Positions 36,140-49,378 of a stretch of 64,000 bases of DNA are shown piece after piece. The notes beneath the pieces were generated by a model. The model was given only the letters and a program-made list of their open reading frames with translations. It made no database searches and was not told the origin of the DNA. The position numbers and the translations under genes are program-made. Origin of the DNA: Homarus americanus (Eukaryota > Arthropoda > Malacostraca > Decapoda > Nephropidae); assembly GCF_018991925.1 (NCBI RefSeq), contig NW_024735442.1, positions 522,001 to 586,000 of the forward strand. The letters are read 5' to 3'. Every line of letters starts with the position of its first letter. Position 1 is the first letter of the stretch.

Positions 36140-36385
36140 CTCTTAGGCAATGGTTTTAAATTAGACAAATTTAAATTTAGGTGCGAGATAGGTAAACATC
36201 GGTTTGGAAATAAGAGTACTAGATGAGTGGATCGTTACCAAAGATCATCATTAACTCGAACACGCTGGATAGCTTCAAATATAGGTTGAATGAATTATAT
36301 TTATGAGCGGTAGGGGTTGGGTGTAAACGGGACGGCCCAGTATAGGCCAATAGGCTTGCTGCAGTTTCCTCCATTCTTATGTTCT
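36140..36385 (+). mobile_element. 3' end of a LINE
   Basis: The conceptual frame reads DKFKFRCEIGKHRFGNKSTR and later GLGVNGTAQYRPIGLLQFPP with stops, then ATTCTTATGTTCTTATACTC. The combination of a GRxLGVNGTAQYRPIGLLQ-like tail with a TTCTTATGTTCTTAT end is the usual 3' terminus of a crustacean CR1-like LINE; that family knowledge is recalled. Confidence 0.65.
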
Positions 36386-37410
36386 TATACTCTTAAAAAA
36401 ATGCCATTCTTTTTAAAAATTAAATTTCTTAACAAATGACTGTTCATTAACCCTCTTAGGTTTTCTCCAATCCGAATAAATTCATCTGGCGGTAGCCAGA
36501 AGAAAATCCTTAAGTGTTGAGAGCACCTAATCGGTTTAGTACATTTACAGTATAGTACACTAGTAATTTTGAGTCATTTCATCAAGTCTGTGCGGACATT
36601 TACTGTGAAAACTGCAACATTACCTTTATGCTTCTTGGTCTGAGGCTCAGGATTGATGACCACAGCACAACACTTTAAAATGTTTCAGATTGCCTCCAAG
36701 CTCCCCGGATTGTGTACAGCAACTCTCAGTGTTATTGCTGCATTCCAGTCATTGCCTGAGGCTGAATATTTTAAATGAAACGATTTTACATATATTTGTC
36801 TAAATATTTAATTTGTTTTCTGCCTCATTTTATTAAAAGGTCAAACAAACAATTAGATACTTAGGTAAAGCGTGGCAACTGCACTCCACGGAAATGGCAA
36901 GTTGGCAACCTCCCTGAGTCGGTCATTCCGGGCTCAACAACCTAGAGCCCCGCCAGTTACCTGTGGAAGTCCAAAGTGTATGTATCAAAGAAGTTGCTAG
37001 TGGACTTCTTGAAAGAACTCCATCTATTCAACATTTAAGGTGTGCAGAGTGATCCACATACATACTGATAACTAAGGAAACGCCAAGAAAAAGGGATTCA
37101 AATCCCAAGGAAATACGAATTAATATTTGTGCATCGAAGTAAATACGGCCTGGACTTCACAAGTTTTTGGGACGCTTCTGTCAGGTAAAAACAGATCTTT
37201 TCTTGATTACAGTTATGCAAACTTTATATACAGTATTTATGTTGGCGTAACTTATGAGTCTTGTTGCCTTATCCTCGTAGCTTTCATGTTTACCTTGTGT
37301 TTAGTTTCGTTTCAAACTTGTTTTGATTTAAGATTCTCTTGTGTACGTGAGGCTTAACGATTCTCTTGTTTACGAGAGGCTTTTATTAGTGGTACAGTAG
37401 TAGTAGTATA

Positions 37411-37815
37411 TTTTTTTACGGGGATTAGCCCACCCGGGCACAGGTCACTGACCCACATCAGGGCCTCGGGGGGCGAAAATGTAATAATAATAATAATTCA
37501 TAGTAAATAAAATTTATAATAAAAAGTAAAATAAAATATTAATGGTAATGATAATAATAACAACACTGTGATAATAATAAATGCAAAGAAATGCAAGAAT
37601 GAAAAAGTCTACAGTGAGAAACGCTCTATGTATGTAGTTTTGTCATGTAATAGAAACAATTGAGACCCTGCAATTGTGTGTAAATGAGGCAGAAAGTCAG
37701 ATCAGCAACCTGGGACTTGGTCACATATGGCAGCAGGGTCTACCATTAGACAACACATTATGCTTCCAATATCTTCCCAGGCGGTAGTACCTCCCTGTTC
37801 GGTAGCATCCCAGTT
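37411..37815 (-). mobile_element. SINE-like element, most complete copy
   Basis: Read on the minus strand it begins near GAACAGGGAGGTACTACCGC. It continues with TATTGGAAGCATAATGTGTT, ACCAAGTCCCAGGTTGCTGA and CACACAATTGCAGGGTCTCA, then an A/T-rich middle, and ends GGGTGGGCTAATCCCCGT followed by poly-A. Copies at 53019-53290 and 62094-62451 lack about 55 bases near the 5' end. Confidence 0.75.
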
Positions 37816-38582
37816 CAGTTAATATTGCTTTAGATAAAGTCACGAGAAAGACAAAAATTGAGTTGATTTCCAGACGAGTTTTCTGACAACAATGACTACT
37901 GTATACTGGAGGAGTACCCCCAAAGCAGACGACACAAACCAACTACACCTAAGTACAGTAGATGTTTATTCAATGATACCGCCATACAAGTTGACAGTGA
38001 TTCAGCTCGTCAGGTTTTTTGTCTTGTGGCAGAGTTGTTTTTGCTTACATTCAACAGAAGGAAACTACGAATAGTAAACATACTATGGAATCAAATTAAA
38101 ACAACATTGAAACAAATATCTCAAAGATAATGATTTGTGGAATGTTTATATGACGAGCCCCTGTAAAAGCACTAGTGAAGGGGACTGTACCATAGACTTT
38201 ATCTTAGTAACATTCCAAGGTTAGTTTGGAACGATGAGACTTGAGGTGAGGTTGTCATGTCTCGTGCATTTAAAACAAATGATTTATTGGACACGGGTGA
38301 GGTAATTTCCACCATTGCCTTTCTCATAATTGTGAAGATGAAACAAGTGTCGAAAATAATTGTTGGAAATTAAGTTAGACCTAACATTCACCGGTAAAAA
38401 TTTTTGGCCAAACTTTTCTATCAGTGAGTAAAATTCCCGTTTTTAGTAAACGTTGACAGGCATTAATATGGGATAATTTGTCTAGGTCAGTATATCGCGT
38501 TGCAGCGGCAAGTTAGCTATTTACCCCTGATAGAATGTGGTGGTATTAACTAGGTACAGTATGTGGGACTATGAACTAGGTA

Positions 38583-39388
38583 TGTTTTTTTTTTTTTTTT
38601 TTACGGGAATAGCCCACCCAGGCACTCCTAAGGGGCAAACAATTAATTAAAAATAGAAAAGGGAAAGATTATATTACTCTACACTACGAAGATGCCGGAA
38701 AACCAGCTTTTTGAAGTGAGACAGATTGTATGAGTATGGAAATACAGTAGAAGGCAGAGCATGCCACAGTTTGGCTATGTGAGGAAAGAAGGATGTACTA
38801 TAACGGGTTATTCTAGTGTGACTGACATCCACAGAGAAACAGTGGGCACCGCGGGCAAGACGAGTGTTACGAGCCCACGGCCTTGCCGGCGGTACTCAGG
38901 ATGCCAAATCCACCGAACATTGCCCGTTAAAGTATCTGAAAAGAGAAAGAGTGAAGCAAGATCTTGGCGAAGAGAAAGGAAAGAAAGATTATCAACTAAA
39001 GGAGGAGAGTTAATAAGACGAAATGCCTTTGAGTCCACCCAATCTAACAGTTGGATAGAAGAGCCACCCCAGATATGAGAGCAGTACTCCAAGTTAGGAC
39101 GAATGAATCCTTTATATGCTTGAAGCAACTGCTCAGGAGTTAAGTAGTTACGGCATCTGTACAGGATCCCAGCTTTCGGGAGGCAGCTTTAGCAATGTTG
39201 AGGATGTGTGACTTCCATGACATATTAGAGGAAATGGTGAGGCCTAGCATATCTATTTTAGAATTTGACAGAATGATTGCGTCCTGAAATGTGATTGGTG
39301 GGAGGTCATCTAATTTGGAAAGTGTAATTGGTAAATACTGAGTTTTATTACTATTGGTGATCTCTCCTACTGTACCCATCTTCGGTCA
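38583..39388 (-). mobile_element. LINE 3' half (RT C-terminus, 3' UTR, poly-A)
   Basis: On the minus strand the frame reads NSNKTQYLPITLSKLDDLPP, then MLGLTISSNMSWKSHILNIA. After a 1-base frameshift near 39170 it continues with LLQAYKGFIRPNLEYCSHIW and DSKAFRLINSP, and ends about 38690 with HFKKLVFRHLRSV. The 3' end reads GCCTGGGTGGGCTATTCCCGT then poly-A (the T run at 38587-38602). It forms one inverted unit with 39389-39850. Confidence 0.85.
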
Positions 39389-39850
39389 TCCTCTCTTAGG
39401 GATTATGGGGAAACTTTTGTCGTGGCCATCGACATCTCCAAAGCATTTGACAGGGTATGGTACAAGTCTTTGCTTTCTAAACCTCCCTTTTATGATTTCT
39501 CTCCCCTACTTTGTTTTCTAATCTCCAGCTTCCTTGAGAACCGATCCATGGCAGTTGTTGTCGAGGGATCGATCTCTCGCTCTTTCTCTACCAATAGTGG
39601 TGTCCCACAGGGTTCTGTTCTTTCACCTACGCTCTTCCTTCTTTTTATCAATGATTTACTTCACACTACAACTCATTCTATCCATTCTTACGCTGATGAT
39701 TCTACTCTTCACTCTACACATTTTCCCCTTCCCCCTAACTCTCAAACTAGTTCTGTTTCTAGAGCTGATATCATTACATCTATCAATGCGGATCTGTGCA
39801 GCATCTCCGAATGGGGAGGTAGAAACTTGGTTAAATTCAATTAAATTTAA
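39389..39850 (+). mobile_element. LINE RT palm segment, inverted relative to 38583-39388
   Basis: An open frame reads GETFVVAIDISKAFDRVWYK, GVPQGSVLSPTLFLLFINDL and SYADDSTLHSTH, ending EWGGRNLVKFN. AFDRVW, PQGSVLSPTLF and YADD are conserved non-LTR reverse transcriptase blocks. The element coordinate at its far end (LVKFN) is exactly where the minus-strand half begins (NKTQYLPI). The host-cell role is retrotransposition; this copy is fragmentary and dead. Confidence 0.88.
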
Positions 39851-39879
39851 TTTCTTTCTATTCTTATTTTTTTCGCCCC

Positions 39880-39940
39880 CTAGGCCCCGATGTGGGTCGT
39901 TGACATGTGCCCGGATTGGCTAATCCCTGTAAAAAAAAAT
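39880..39940 (+). mobile_element. Isolated 3' tail of the SINE-like family
   Basis: CGCCCCCTAGGCCCCGATGT, then GGCTAATCCCTGTAAAAAAAAA, the same tail as at 53230-53290 and 62390-62451. It follows the inverted LINE segment directly. Confidence 0.6.
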
Positions 39941-40077
39941 CCAGTGGGATATGTTGATGGCTACCGATGTTGGTTGTGTTCTAATGATTATTAGAACTTA
40001 TTCAAAACATTTGCTGTGTGTGTGTGTAATAATAATAATAATTAACGGTTTATTTAAAATGTTTTGCAGCCCGAAGG

Positions 40078-40213
<136 letters not shown>

Positions 40214-40335
40214 TAATAATAATAAACGGTTTATTAATAAAGTCACAGACGGTGGCTGAAAATATACAAACTTACATTTGATTTAGTCATAATGATATGC
40301 GTTGAATACATTTACAGGGCTGTACAGTACATAAA

Positions 40336-40590
40336 TCAGGAGATGTTTATTATTTTAACAATAGATGGGATGGTGCTATTCTTATATCTATCAGTGCGGG
40401 CTCTTATGGGCTGAATTTTGTTGTAATGGCGGACTGCGCGAGGTGGGTGGGGGACTGCCGGTGGCAGGTGGCGGCGATGACGAGGATGGTGTAGTAGTCT
40501 ACTGCCAAACCTTGCTAATGCTTGGTGGTGGAGGTCACTGAGGGATGGCATTTCCATGGTGGAGAGAGCCTTGATGTGTGTGTGTGTTTT
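40336..40590 (-). mobile_element. C-terminal end of a LINE ORF2 with AATAAACGG-type tail
   Basis: On the minus strand: MEMPSLSDLHHQALARFGSR, RHRRHLPPAVPHPPRAVRHY, then RARTDRYKNSTIPSIVKIIN and stop. A conserved RTDRYKNSxIPxxxxxxN end before the stop is common at non-LTR ORF2 C-termini. Confidence 0.6.
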
Positions 40591-41422
40591 ATGGCCTATT
40601 TGCGAAATTGGTCTTTTTGCATAATGGCATTAAATGCCAAGCCACGATTAGGTTAGGGACCTCCTGGTATTCAGTGTTATGCAAAAGACCAGCTGCTTCG
40701 CAGAATCATTGGTTTTACTGGTTAAATGCCTTTGCACTGACCAAGAAGGCTTCTTGATCACACTAGGCAGTGTTGAGAATAATGTTGTCTTTCACTATTG
40801 CCTGCACTGCTCGTATAGTTAGTTATAGACTGTATGTGTTCTTAGACGGGTTTGGCATAGCACTATTGGACGTCTTGCCATCTTGTTGTTATAACATTAT
40901 TACTGTGCTTCAACAACAAAGATCTTTACGCCCGTAACGAGATTAGTAATGCACTAGTCCAACAACATTAAATATTTTGGGAGATGGAACTCTCTGTGTG
41001 CCATCTTTGTTATTGTTTTCTTGCGAGCAACGGCGATGTGGAAATGGTGCTACAACTGGGCGTGTGATGGGAAAAGTCCATTTTTTGACCAAGAACGGAG
41101 AAATAAGAACCGAGAGCTGCGGAAATTTTGCCCAGTGTGATAACCCTTTAGGGTTTCCTCATCTATGATAGTCTTTTTCTGTACCATAATAAGCAAGTGA
41201 GGTTGGGGTTTATATCTTCTATTCGTCAATGTTATTTCCTTGTTATTAGTGTCTCTAAATCCTGGAACATGGTTGAATTGTGACGACTTCTTTACACACG
41301 TCGTAAGTATCTAAATGCAGCTCTCCACTCTAGGTTTTCCTCGACCTACAAAGCTATAAATGGAATATCCATATATTTGGTGGTGGGGGAGGGGCGGTGG
41401 TAAAAGTGAAGGGCATCAGTCT

Positions 41423-41526
<104 letters not shown>

Positions 41527-42899
41527 GGGGGATATAAAGCTAATTGTTAACATTTGGTATGGAGAATATATAATAATAAATTTAAACGAAATTTTAACCC
41601 TTTTGGCCTAAGAATAATTTCTGACATTCTTGACCAAAGACATTTCTCGATAGGGCAACTTTTCCAATAAGATAGTACTGTACACTGTTTGCTATATAAA
41701 TAAAATCAACCTCGATACCTCTTTTTATTGAAATAGTTTATTAAAATTCTCAAGCATAGTATAAAAATAACCACTATTAGCAAGTAATCCTAACTGTTAA
41801 TAAGTTTTTCCCGACCGGCTGCAGCCCACCATACATAGGCTGTGGTTCATGGTAAGATGCAGACTTAACAATACACAAAGCTCACCACTGCTGCCACAAC
41901 CTCCCTGAGATAAATAAATATCATATTGTTTTGTGAAGTAAGATATAAATTTTGAACGAAAATATAAAAGCACGAAAACAGTTATTGTTAATTTTTAAAG
42001 TTTTAAATGTAAAAGCTTGAATGAGTTATTATTTTTTAAATTCAACTTAGCAAAATCACTTAAACAAGGGACAACGGGACGCCTGGCAAATCCTACTTAT
42101 GACAGGGCGTGACGGAAGTGAACTTCAACCTCCTGCAGCACAACTCGCCGTGAGCACCACGTGAAACAGTTAGCAAAATTCATGACCCACATGTCATCTC
42201 AGTATAGAACGATATTACCACAGTTAGGTATAAAAGAGTGTTTTATTAGCTGTGTGTGGTGAGGGGGTGTAGCAGTGTGTGGCAGGAAGTTGGTAGTGTG
42301 TAAATCAATATTATGAAATTCAGCACCACCACAGAATCACTGTTACGAGAGTCTGGTGTCTTACAGGTGTTACGAGACACAAGTATAACAAAGACTCCAT
42401 TGTCACATTGGCCAAGTCACTCGCAATGTTCCCGGGAGGAGAAATTTAAACATGCGAGAAGATTTTACCAGGGTACAACCCCCAGCCCTAGCCCTGCCAC
42501 ACTCACCACTATACTGTAGTATATACATGCTTGGTGCAAAATCCCGATCTTGACCTGTGACTGACCTCTCGCCTAACTTTCTCCAAAACTAAATGATTTC
42601 TTCTCGATAAACAGTCAACTAACTTTCCTGTCATATTTAACCAATGTAGGTCCACCCATTTAACACACACACACACACCATTTTTTATCAGAGTTTTACT
42701 ACAGTTTTACAGCTGGTTGGCCCCGGCATTACCTCGGCATGCACAATTTGGGTGAACATCAGACAAAGGTTTTAGGTCATGGAGGAAGGTCACTCCGCCC
42801 TAGGAAGCATCCATATAAGCTAACAGGTTGAGCCCCCATTCACCTCACTTAACCATTGATATTTGCCAAAAATATTTCTACTGTTGATAAACTGTGTGG

Positions 42900-43060
42900 A
42901 CATAGTGGCCGAGTAGATATAGCACTCACCTACTGACTCGACGATCGCTGGTTGGAGACCCGTTCTAAGTGGGGTGTCCCAAGTCGACCCAGTTGCATGA
43001 TGGTAATTTAACTTTAGGAATGGGGAAGTATAGTACGGTAGGCATTAGTGTAGTGCCAAC
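42900..43060 (+). mobile_element. tRNA-derived SINE
   Basis: The A-box-like TGGCCGAGTAGA (42906-42917) and B-box-like GGTTGGAGACC (42950-42960) are about 32 bases apart, in a tRNA-like head ACTCACCTACTGACTCGACG. The downstream part is a non-tRNA tail. Not a functional tRNA, because the 3' half cannot fold into a cloverleaf. Confidence 0.65.
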
Positions 43061-46020
43061 CACGATGGCTATTTGTGTGTTGAAGGCTTAGTCTTCAACT
43101 TTCACTTACAAGATGTTGTAACTCATAAAATTATCTTTAAAGTAGCCAGCTTCCCAGACGCCAAACTTAAACGGTAAACACTGGTTTTTATCCTTCAGAT
43201 AAAGGGCGTGCATCGTTTTTGTCAGATAATTTCTAGTCAGTAGACTAGATCTATCCCTTGACTTGCAATAACAAAATATCATGAAGCTCTGGGAAAAAAC
43301 TTATTTACTTTTTACCGTAACAGTTGCCAGGTGAACACATCTAGAGCCTCAATATAATTTTTGTTATTTGTAGACATTGCCTTAAATTTTAATTTCATTA
43401 CTCACCATACGTCTCAGTCAAGAGGAATATTCATCGTACAAACTTTAGTTAATCAATCATCTGGAGAGTTTCTTCGCAACGCTTCAAATATCATCCCATG
43501 AGTGGAAACTGAAGCAAGTTTACAAAGTGGCACATGTTCTGCGATAAAGAATTTGAAAGCAGCCTAAGTATCCTGACTTCGATTATTTTTTTTATTGTGA
43601 AATTGATTTTACCACTTGATCACTCAACTCGTAGTCGTCAAGCACCAAACCTAACACTAACAGAGAAATATGTACAAGCTTTCCTAACTCCACATTTATG
43701 TTGAATTGAGGTATCTGTTGGCACGGCCTATGTTGGTGTTGATGTTTAAATGTGTTACTGCGCAAATTCTGGATTAGCAAATACACTTACCGATATCAAC
43801 AATTGAAGAAAATTAAGATACTTAACTCTTGTCCATCGTTACTATACCTATAGTTAATGTACGATGTAAGTATTTCTGGACAGTATTGACTCGTACTGCA
43901 CACATAATTTCTCACTTGTTTCTGTCGTCGTCAAACAGAATCAGTAACCTCCGAAAAAAAATTCATTACTTACACGAGATTTAGCAGAAAATTATAAGTT
44001 TTACAACCTTTGACTGTTGACACTTATAAGCTACACAGAACCTGACTTGGCCTTGTAACGGACTTATCAATCCCTTCGGCTTTTTACCTGTAATTCGTTG
44101 TCAGGGAGAACTTCTTTACGAAAAACTAAACTTTTATGTACAACTTTAGTTTATGTACTGTATATCATCATGTGCTGTCTTTACCCGAAGTACAAGTTCA
44201 AGTAAGACTCGCTTATCTTTTATTTGGAAGAAACAACTTATCTCCCTGTTCAATTGGGAAGTAATAAATTTTATATCTTATGTTTAGTGCAGCGGTAATA
44301 TCGTTCATAACACGTAGAAACAAAAGAATCATGCACTTACTGCTTTTTATTCAACAAATTAGAGAGGTGTCAAATCTATTCACCGAGGCGTCACCTTGAC
44401 TAAGATTGAAGCAACAGTATATGAAACTCGATGAATTGAACTGTTGGAGGTATTTTGACAAGAAAAACGGTGAAGTAGGGAGTTCGACAGAGTTTATTAC
44501 CGGAACTGAACCCATTGTACACTAACCTTATTTTTTCTCTTAAAAAGTTTTGAAAACTCTGGTATAATTTGTGCCAATCACTGTATATACTGTACGTCTT
44601 ATGGCCTACTCCCTTGTACACAATTTTGTTTGCCTGGTCGAAACTTCGGGGACATGACAGTGACATCAAGTGTTACTGACAAATGTGATTTGTGCTTAAC
44701 AACTTTCCATTGACTTATTATATTGATTTAAATTTATTTGCATGTTCTTGCTTGTGATTGGTGAGCGTGCCGGAAATCTAAATGACTTCAGATTTGTCGT
44801 TCATAACCCTTGACTTCGTAAAATCCAGGTTAAGCATGGTTAATATTACCCCACACGATAACTTTTTATAGTCTCAAATAACTAATTCTGTATCATCTGT
44901 GACCTAAGGTTAGGTGAGTACTGATGCTCTGCTTACCTCCTCAGTCTGCCCTTAGCTCCTGCTTGATAACTTTATGCACGAGTCGATTTTAGTATTGTAA
45001 AAGTTTAATTATGACAAGTTCTTGGTCGATATTTTTGGGCGTGTTAACCTAAGAAAGTTTAAAGAGTTAAAATGTAATCTTCGGTCGGGGTAGGCTATAT
45101 AATGTTCCGTTTCCAGACACACTTTGTTTGAAAGGTGAAATGCTGCAGGAAATTTCGTGCCGCGGGCTCCCATACAGTATACTGTGTCCAATTTAGATTT
45201 AGGAAAAGGAGTGGAGGTGGAACGTGAAATAAAGCAAGAGAACTCCCCCCCACGAGCCCTTATTTATTTTCTTTTGTGCACTGGTAATTGAATTGTAAAT
45301 CCTGTCATATTTTTGCTTTTGTTCACGTGTTCTAGGGAGTCTTGTTATGCAAAATACAATGCTATCCCAACCATCCCCCCACCCTCCGACACGTTTCTTG
45401 GTGTAAAATGATATAGATATGAAGCAGAATTTCAGCTGGTGGGTGATAATGGCAGGTAGTTGGAGATAAGACAATGGGCTTTGTCAGAGATCATAGAAGT
45501 TTTACACTTTCACGCCGCTTAAGTAACCTTCACTTCCTGGACTGTGTTTGGGGAAAGTTGCGGTTTAAAATTGAGTGACAATTTTAAACAGCCACTCAAC
45601 TTTCATATCCACCAAAAAGTGATTGAATTTTACTATCTCACAGGCGAAGGAATCTTATTTTCAATTAAACTTCGTAGTGACTGGTTGATAGAACAACATT
45701 TCACTTCAATCTCTGCAACGCAGCAAAACTGCAGGACTGCACCACTAAATCTCCTGTAAGGAAAACGTTCGTTTTAAAGTATTTTTCACTGAATATTCAC
45801 TTTTACTGTGGAGGTAGTTCCATTGCAGGATTTCACAATAACACAAAACCTGAGATAGCTATTCCTCCCAACCAAGAAGTACATGTTCTAAGAAAAGAAA
45901 AAAAAAAGATATATATTTGATGGATAACTTTACTTATTATTATGAAGACTTATTGAATACTAATAATTTTTTATAAATATTGAACAATCAAATATTAACT
46001 TACCGAAACTCTGAAGGTTA
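43060..46020. other. Intergenic sequence, nothing identified
   Basis: No exon-like frame, RNA gene, tandem repeat or transposon end could be supported in this stretch. Confidence 0.4.
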
Positions 46021-46023
46021 TTT

Positions 46024-46864
46024 GAAGATACTTGTTTTTTTAGTTTAACAAATTTATTGACATAGCTTGGAGTACAGTTTGCCTATTCTGAGTAATTCAG
46101 TCAGGTCTTGACACTGAGGGTGGTATCACTTCTCAATGCCACGCAGGACAGACATTCAAACACAAAGGAATAGATCATATTCATGAGCAGTATATATAGG
46201 TCAGAGTCATGTGGGTGATGTCACTATTCACTGCCATGCAGGGCAGTGGTTCATATACACTGGACGTCATATTCTAATTGAAGACTAATCAGTGTGGGCT
46301 AGCAAATTTTGGATAAACAGCAAGAATGTCCTCAAGCACCCCTGATTCAATGTAGTAATTACAAAGTTCATGATACAATAAGCCAGGTGGCCTGAAGTCT
46401 TTGACAGTGTCACATTCAATAATATATTGTTCAAGTGTATGCTTTAAAGGTTTATCACAAAGTTTACATGCTGAGTGTTCCGGTATGGGTACAGCGTTAC
46501 TAACTTGCCAGATGTGTCTGTGTCCTAGCCTAATCTGGCCACAACTATATCACATTGTCTAGTTCTGTCCTTATGCTGGCCATACCGGTACCTCTTGTCA
46601 CAAAATGTCATATTTACTAATGCTACAACTGCCAGGTCTCTCTGCATTTCTCAGTTCTTCAAGATCAGAGTTCATGATTCTGACATGAATGTTTTTAAGT
46701 ACAGCATTGGACAGGCCAAGGTCACGGTCAACATTTTCTTTCTTGCATGCCTCATTGGCCAGTCTATCAGCACGGTCATGACACCTAGTACCATTAATGC
46801 TGACTTTCTGTTTCCTTTCCTGTAACCACTGATTCGAAAACAGTAGAATAGATTTATCAGACAC
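46024..46864 (-). mobile_element. 3' end of a LINE with RNase H and zinc-knuckle-like C-terminus
   Basis: On the minus strand: CHDRADRLANEACKKENVDR (the end of an RNase H domain), then after a frameshift near 46600 RYRYGQHKDRTRQCDIVVAR and EHSACKLCDKPLKHTLEQYI, ending KFASPH and stop near 46292. The C-x2-C...H...C pattern is a typical C-terminal motif of LINEs carrying RNase H. A second copy is at 56724-57196. Confidence 0.8.
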
Positions 46865-47035
46865 GAACGCCCACTGGTGAAGCCATGCTTGGAATCACTA
46901 ATCAACTTGTATTCCTCGAGGTGATTTCGAATTGAATTTGAAACTATTGCTCCCAGTAATATTCCTACAACTGATGTTAAACTGACTGACAGTAGTTCGA
47001 GGAGAGTGAACTATCTCCCTTCTTTTAAAGTCACA
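46865..47035 (-). mobile_element. Reverse transcriptase N-terminal fragment fused to the RNase H LINE
   Basis: On the minus strand the frame reads TSVVGILLGAIVSNSIRNHL, then EEYKLISDSKHGFTSGRSCL, which is RT block 2 to 3 (SDxQHGFxxGRSC). It is followed without the catalytic YADD region by the RNase H part, in a different frame, so it is a composite or internally deleted element. Confidence 0.7.
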
Positions 47036-47336
47036 CATTGCAAGTAAATGCACATATTTCTAAGTATAATAATTGGAAAGTGCTTCACTATTCAACTGAC
47101 GTATTTGCATAACTTTTTTAAGTAATTGTAATTAAAATGTTACATCATACATGTTACGGTAAGAATAATTACGTTTAATTCCTCATTAGTTTGTATTATA
47201 GAACAAAATGATGGAAAGTGGGATTGGCATTACCGTTGGCTGAGCTAATGGTTAGTTTACATGACCAAGTGAGAATAAACCAACTGTCATAGCTGTTCCC
47301 TCATGATTACGGGTCTAATGCTTACCATTACCAATT

Positions 47337-47368
47337 AAGGATTCTGATACTATAGTATTAGAATCCTT
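47337..47368. repeat. Short near-perfect hairpin
   Basis: AAGGATTCTGATAC, TATA, GTATTAGAATCCTT: 14-bp arms with one mismatch and a 4-base loop. No U-rich tail or known RNA family was recognised. Confidence 0.6.
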
Positions 47369-49261
47369 GTCTTGACCCATCGTGGTAGTGACTGAAGTAC
47401 AATGAAAAATAAAATAATTCAGGAAGGAAGCACTGAACCGCAGACTCTTAAGTGTTTAATGACGTTACCGACTTCCTTGTCCCCAAATGTTCGGGAAACT
47501 TTCTGGTCGCACCACCAAGCTTTAGTATAGTGAAAGTGGCACTTATGATGTAGAATATTTACCGAGAGAGGGCGTTAGAAAACAGCGCCAAACATTCTGC
47601 TGTGACTGTGAGTCACAGACTGTGGTCTGTGACCCTCCGGCCCTTGAGAGTGTAGGGGGGGGGTGGCAGTTAACGGTGGAATGATCATGAAAAATTGCAT
47701 TATCATGACTGTGCTTAAATGGTAAAATATATAACTGTACTTTATGATTTTAATATAACTCGTAGAGGATGTTTGCGCATATTTTCAATAGATGTTTGGT
47801 GTCGTTCCGAAGCACTGTGTCTACACAAGTCGAGGTGGCGTAAATTTATCTGGTCTCTGCCTGTCCAATGTGTCCATACTCCATCTGAAGATATGACAAC
47901 CTAGTACTAATTGCAGCTGTGTCGCTTGAAATCAACATGACTTTCAATTTGAAAAAGCGATTTCCAAAGAATAGCTTCATGTTCAGTAATCACTGTTAAC
48001 TTTCTACACCTCAGCTACTTACGCTCAGATGGAATACTGCTATTTTCTGTAGGAGGATCGAGTGGATATATTTATGTATTTTGTTGGTTAAAAAAATAAC
48101 ATGGCAGAGAGATACATTTAAAATACAAAGATGGATTTTAACGTAATAAAAGTAAATAAGCAACTGAGACTAAAAAGGTTACTAACAAATGTGCCACAAA
48201 ACGGAAAGGTGAAGCAAGGAGCGAGTTGCCCTTCCTAGAGCGTGAGGTAAGCTTGTTGCGTCTGTCCCCCCAGGAAGTGTGTTCTGGCCTGGTAGGGAGG
48301 CACAGTGGGCGGAAAGGTTGTGTGTGTGTGTGTGTCAGCACTAGAATCATCAAGTTGGTGATTGGCAGAACTTAAAGTTCTTTTTCGGATTCTTTGAGTG
48401 ATTAATCAATGGAGATTAGGTCAATGTAAAAGTGTTGGGATGCCTGAGTGTTCAAGTGTGATTCAACATTAGCTTCCTCGTTTGAATTTCGTTGAATTAT
48501 TATCTATCAGGTATATTTTTGTCGTGAGTTTACTGTACAATATTGAAAATTCCTAGTGTAATTTTAAATTGGGAATCAAGTTGTGAGAATTAGTTAAATG
48601 TGAGCACTAACAAGGGAGTGTGAGGTTTAGGTGGTGGGTGGCTCGTGAACCTCTCGGCTCGTGTTGAACCAACTCGTGAAGGCGTGATTCCTGCGCAGCG
48701 AACACCATGACGATCAGACTGACGGTGCTGCAGGCTACTAAAAGGAAGGCTGAGGGCCTCCCATTTGTTTAAAAGCAAATGAGTTACACACACACACACA
48801 CTTTGGATTGGCGATGGACGGGTTCTAGAGATTTAAGCATTTTAACACTATAATCGGTGGCCCATGTCACTCCCAAACGGTAAATAACTCGCTGCCTTTC
48901 TTGAGTAACTTAACGTTGGGAGATGATAGTGAACTCTCCATACACAGGTGTTCTGTCGTGTTCACACAAATATGATAATCATTCTTACCTACACTTAAGT
49001 GTACTGTATCACGTTTTGTCGCGTGTTTTATCATGTGCGGTGTTAGTTGCGCAGTGTCAGATGTTGCAGTTTCACCCTTGTGCCTTCATGTGTACGTATG
49101 ATGGAGTGTCAGGTGTATAATGTCACCTGTGCATGTCAGGTTCGCCATCGTCGTCATAGTGGATTAACTCGCTCCCTCCGTCTCTCACCGCCGTCAGTTT
49201 TCCCTCATAGAAAGTTAGAAGATACAAAGGTCATGGTGGTGATGATGGTCTTGAACCGGTT

Positions 49262-49378
49262 CAGTTAGATGATTCTACATGATACAAGGTGTGGTGGTGA
49301 TCATGAACTGGTACAAGTCTACATGATACAAGGTGTGGTGGTGATCATGAACTGTTACAAGTCTACATGATACAAAAT
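49262..49378 (+). repeat. 44-bp direct repeat, two full units plus partial
   Basis: CTACATGATACAAGGTGTGG, TGGTGATCATGAACTG(G/T)T, ACAAGT is repeated twice, then starts a third time as CTACATGATACAAAATAA. Confidence 0.85.

Noticed and set aside
42906..42960. Functional tRNA gene
   Set aside because: A- and B-box-like motifs are present, but no acceptor or T stem pairing can be drawn; better explained as a tRNA-derived SINE.
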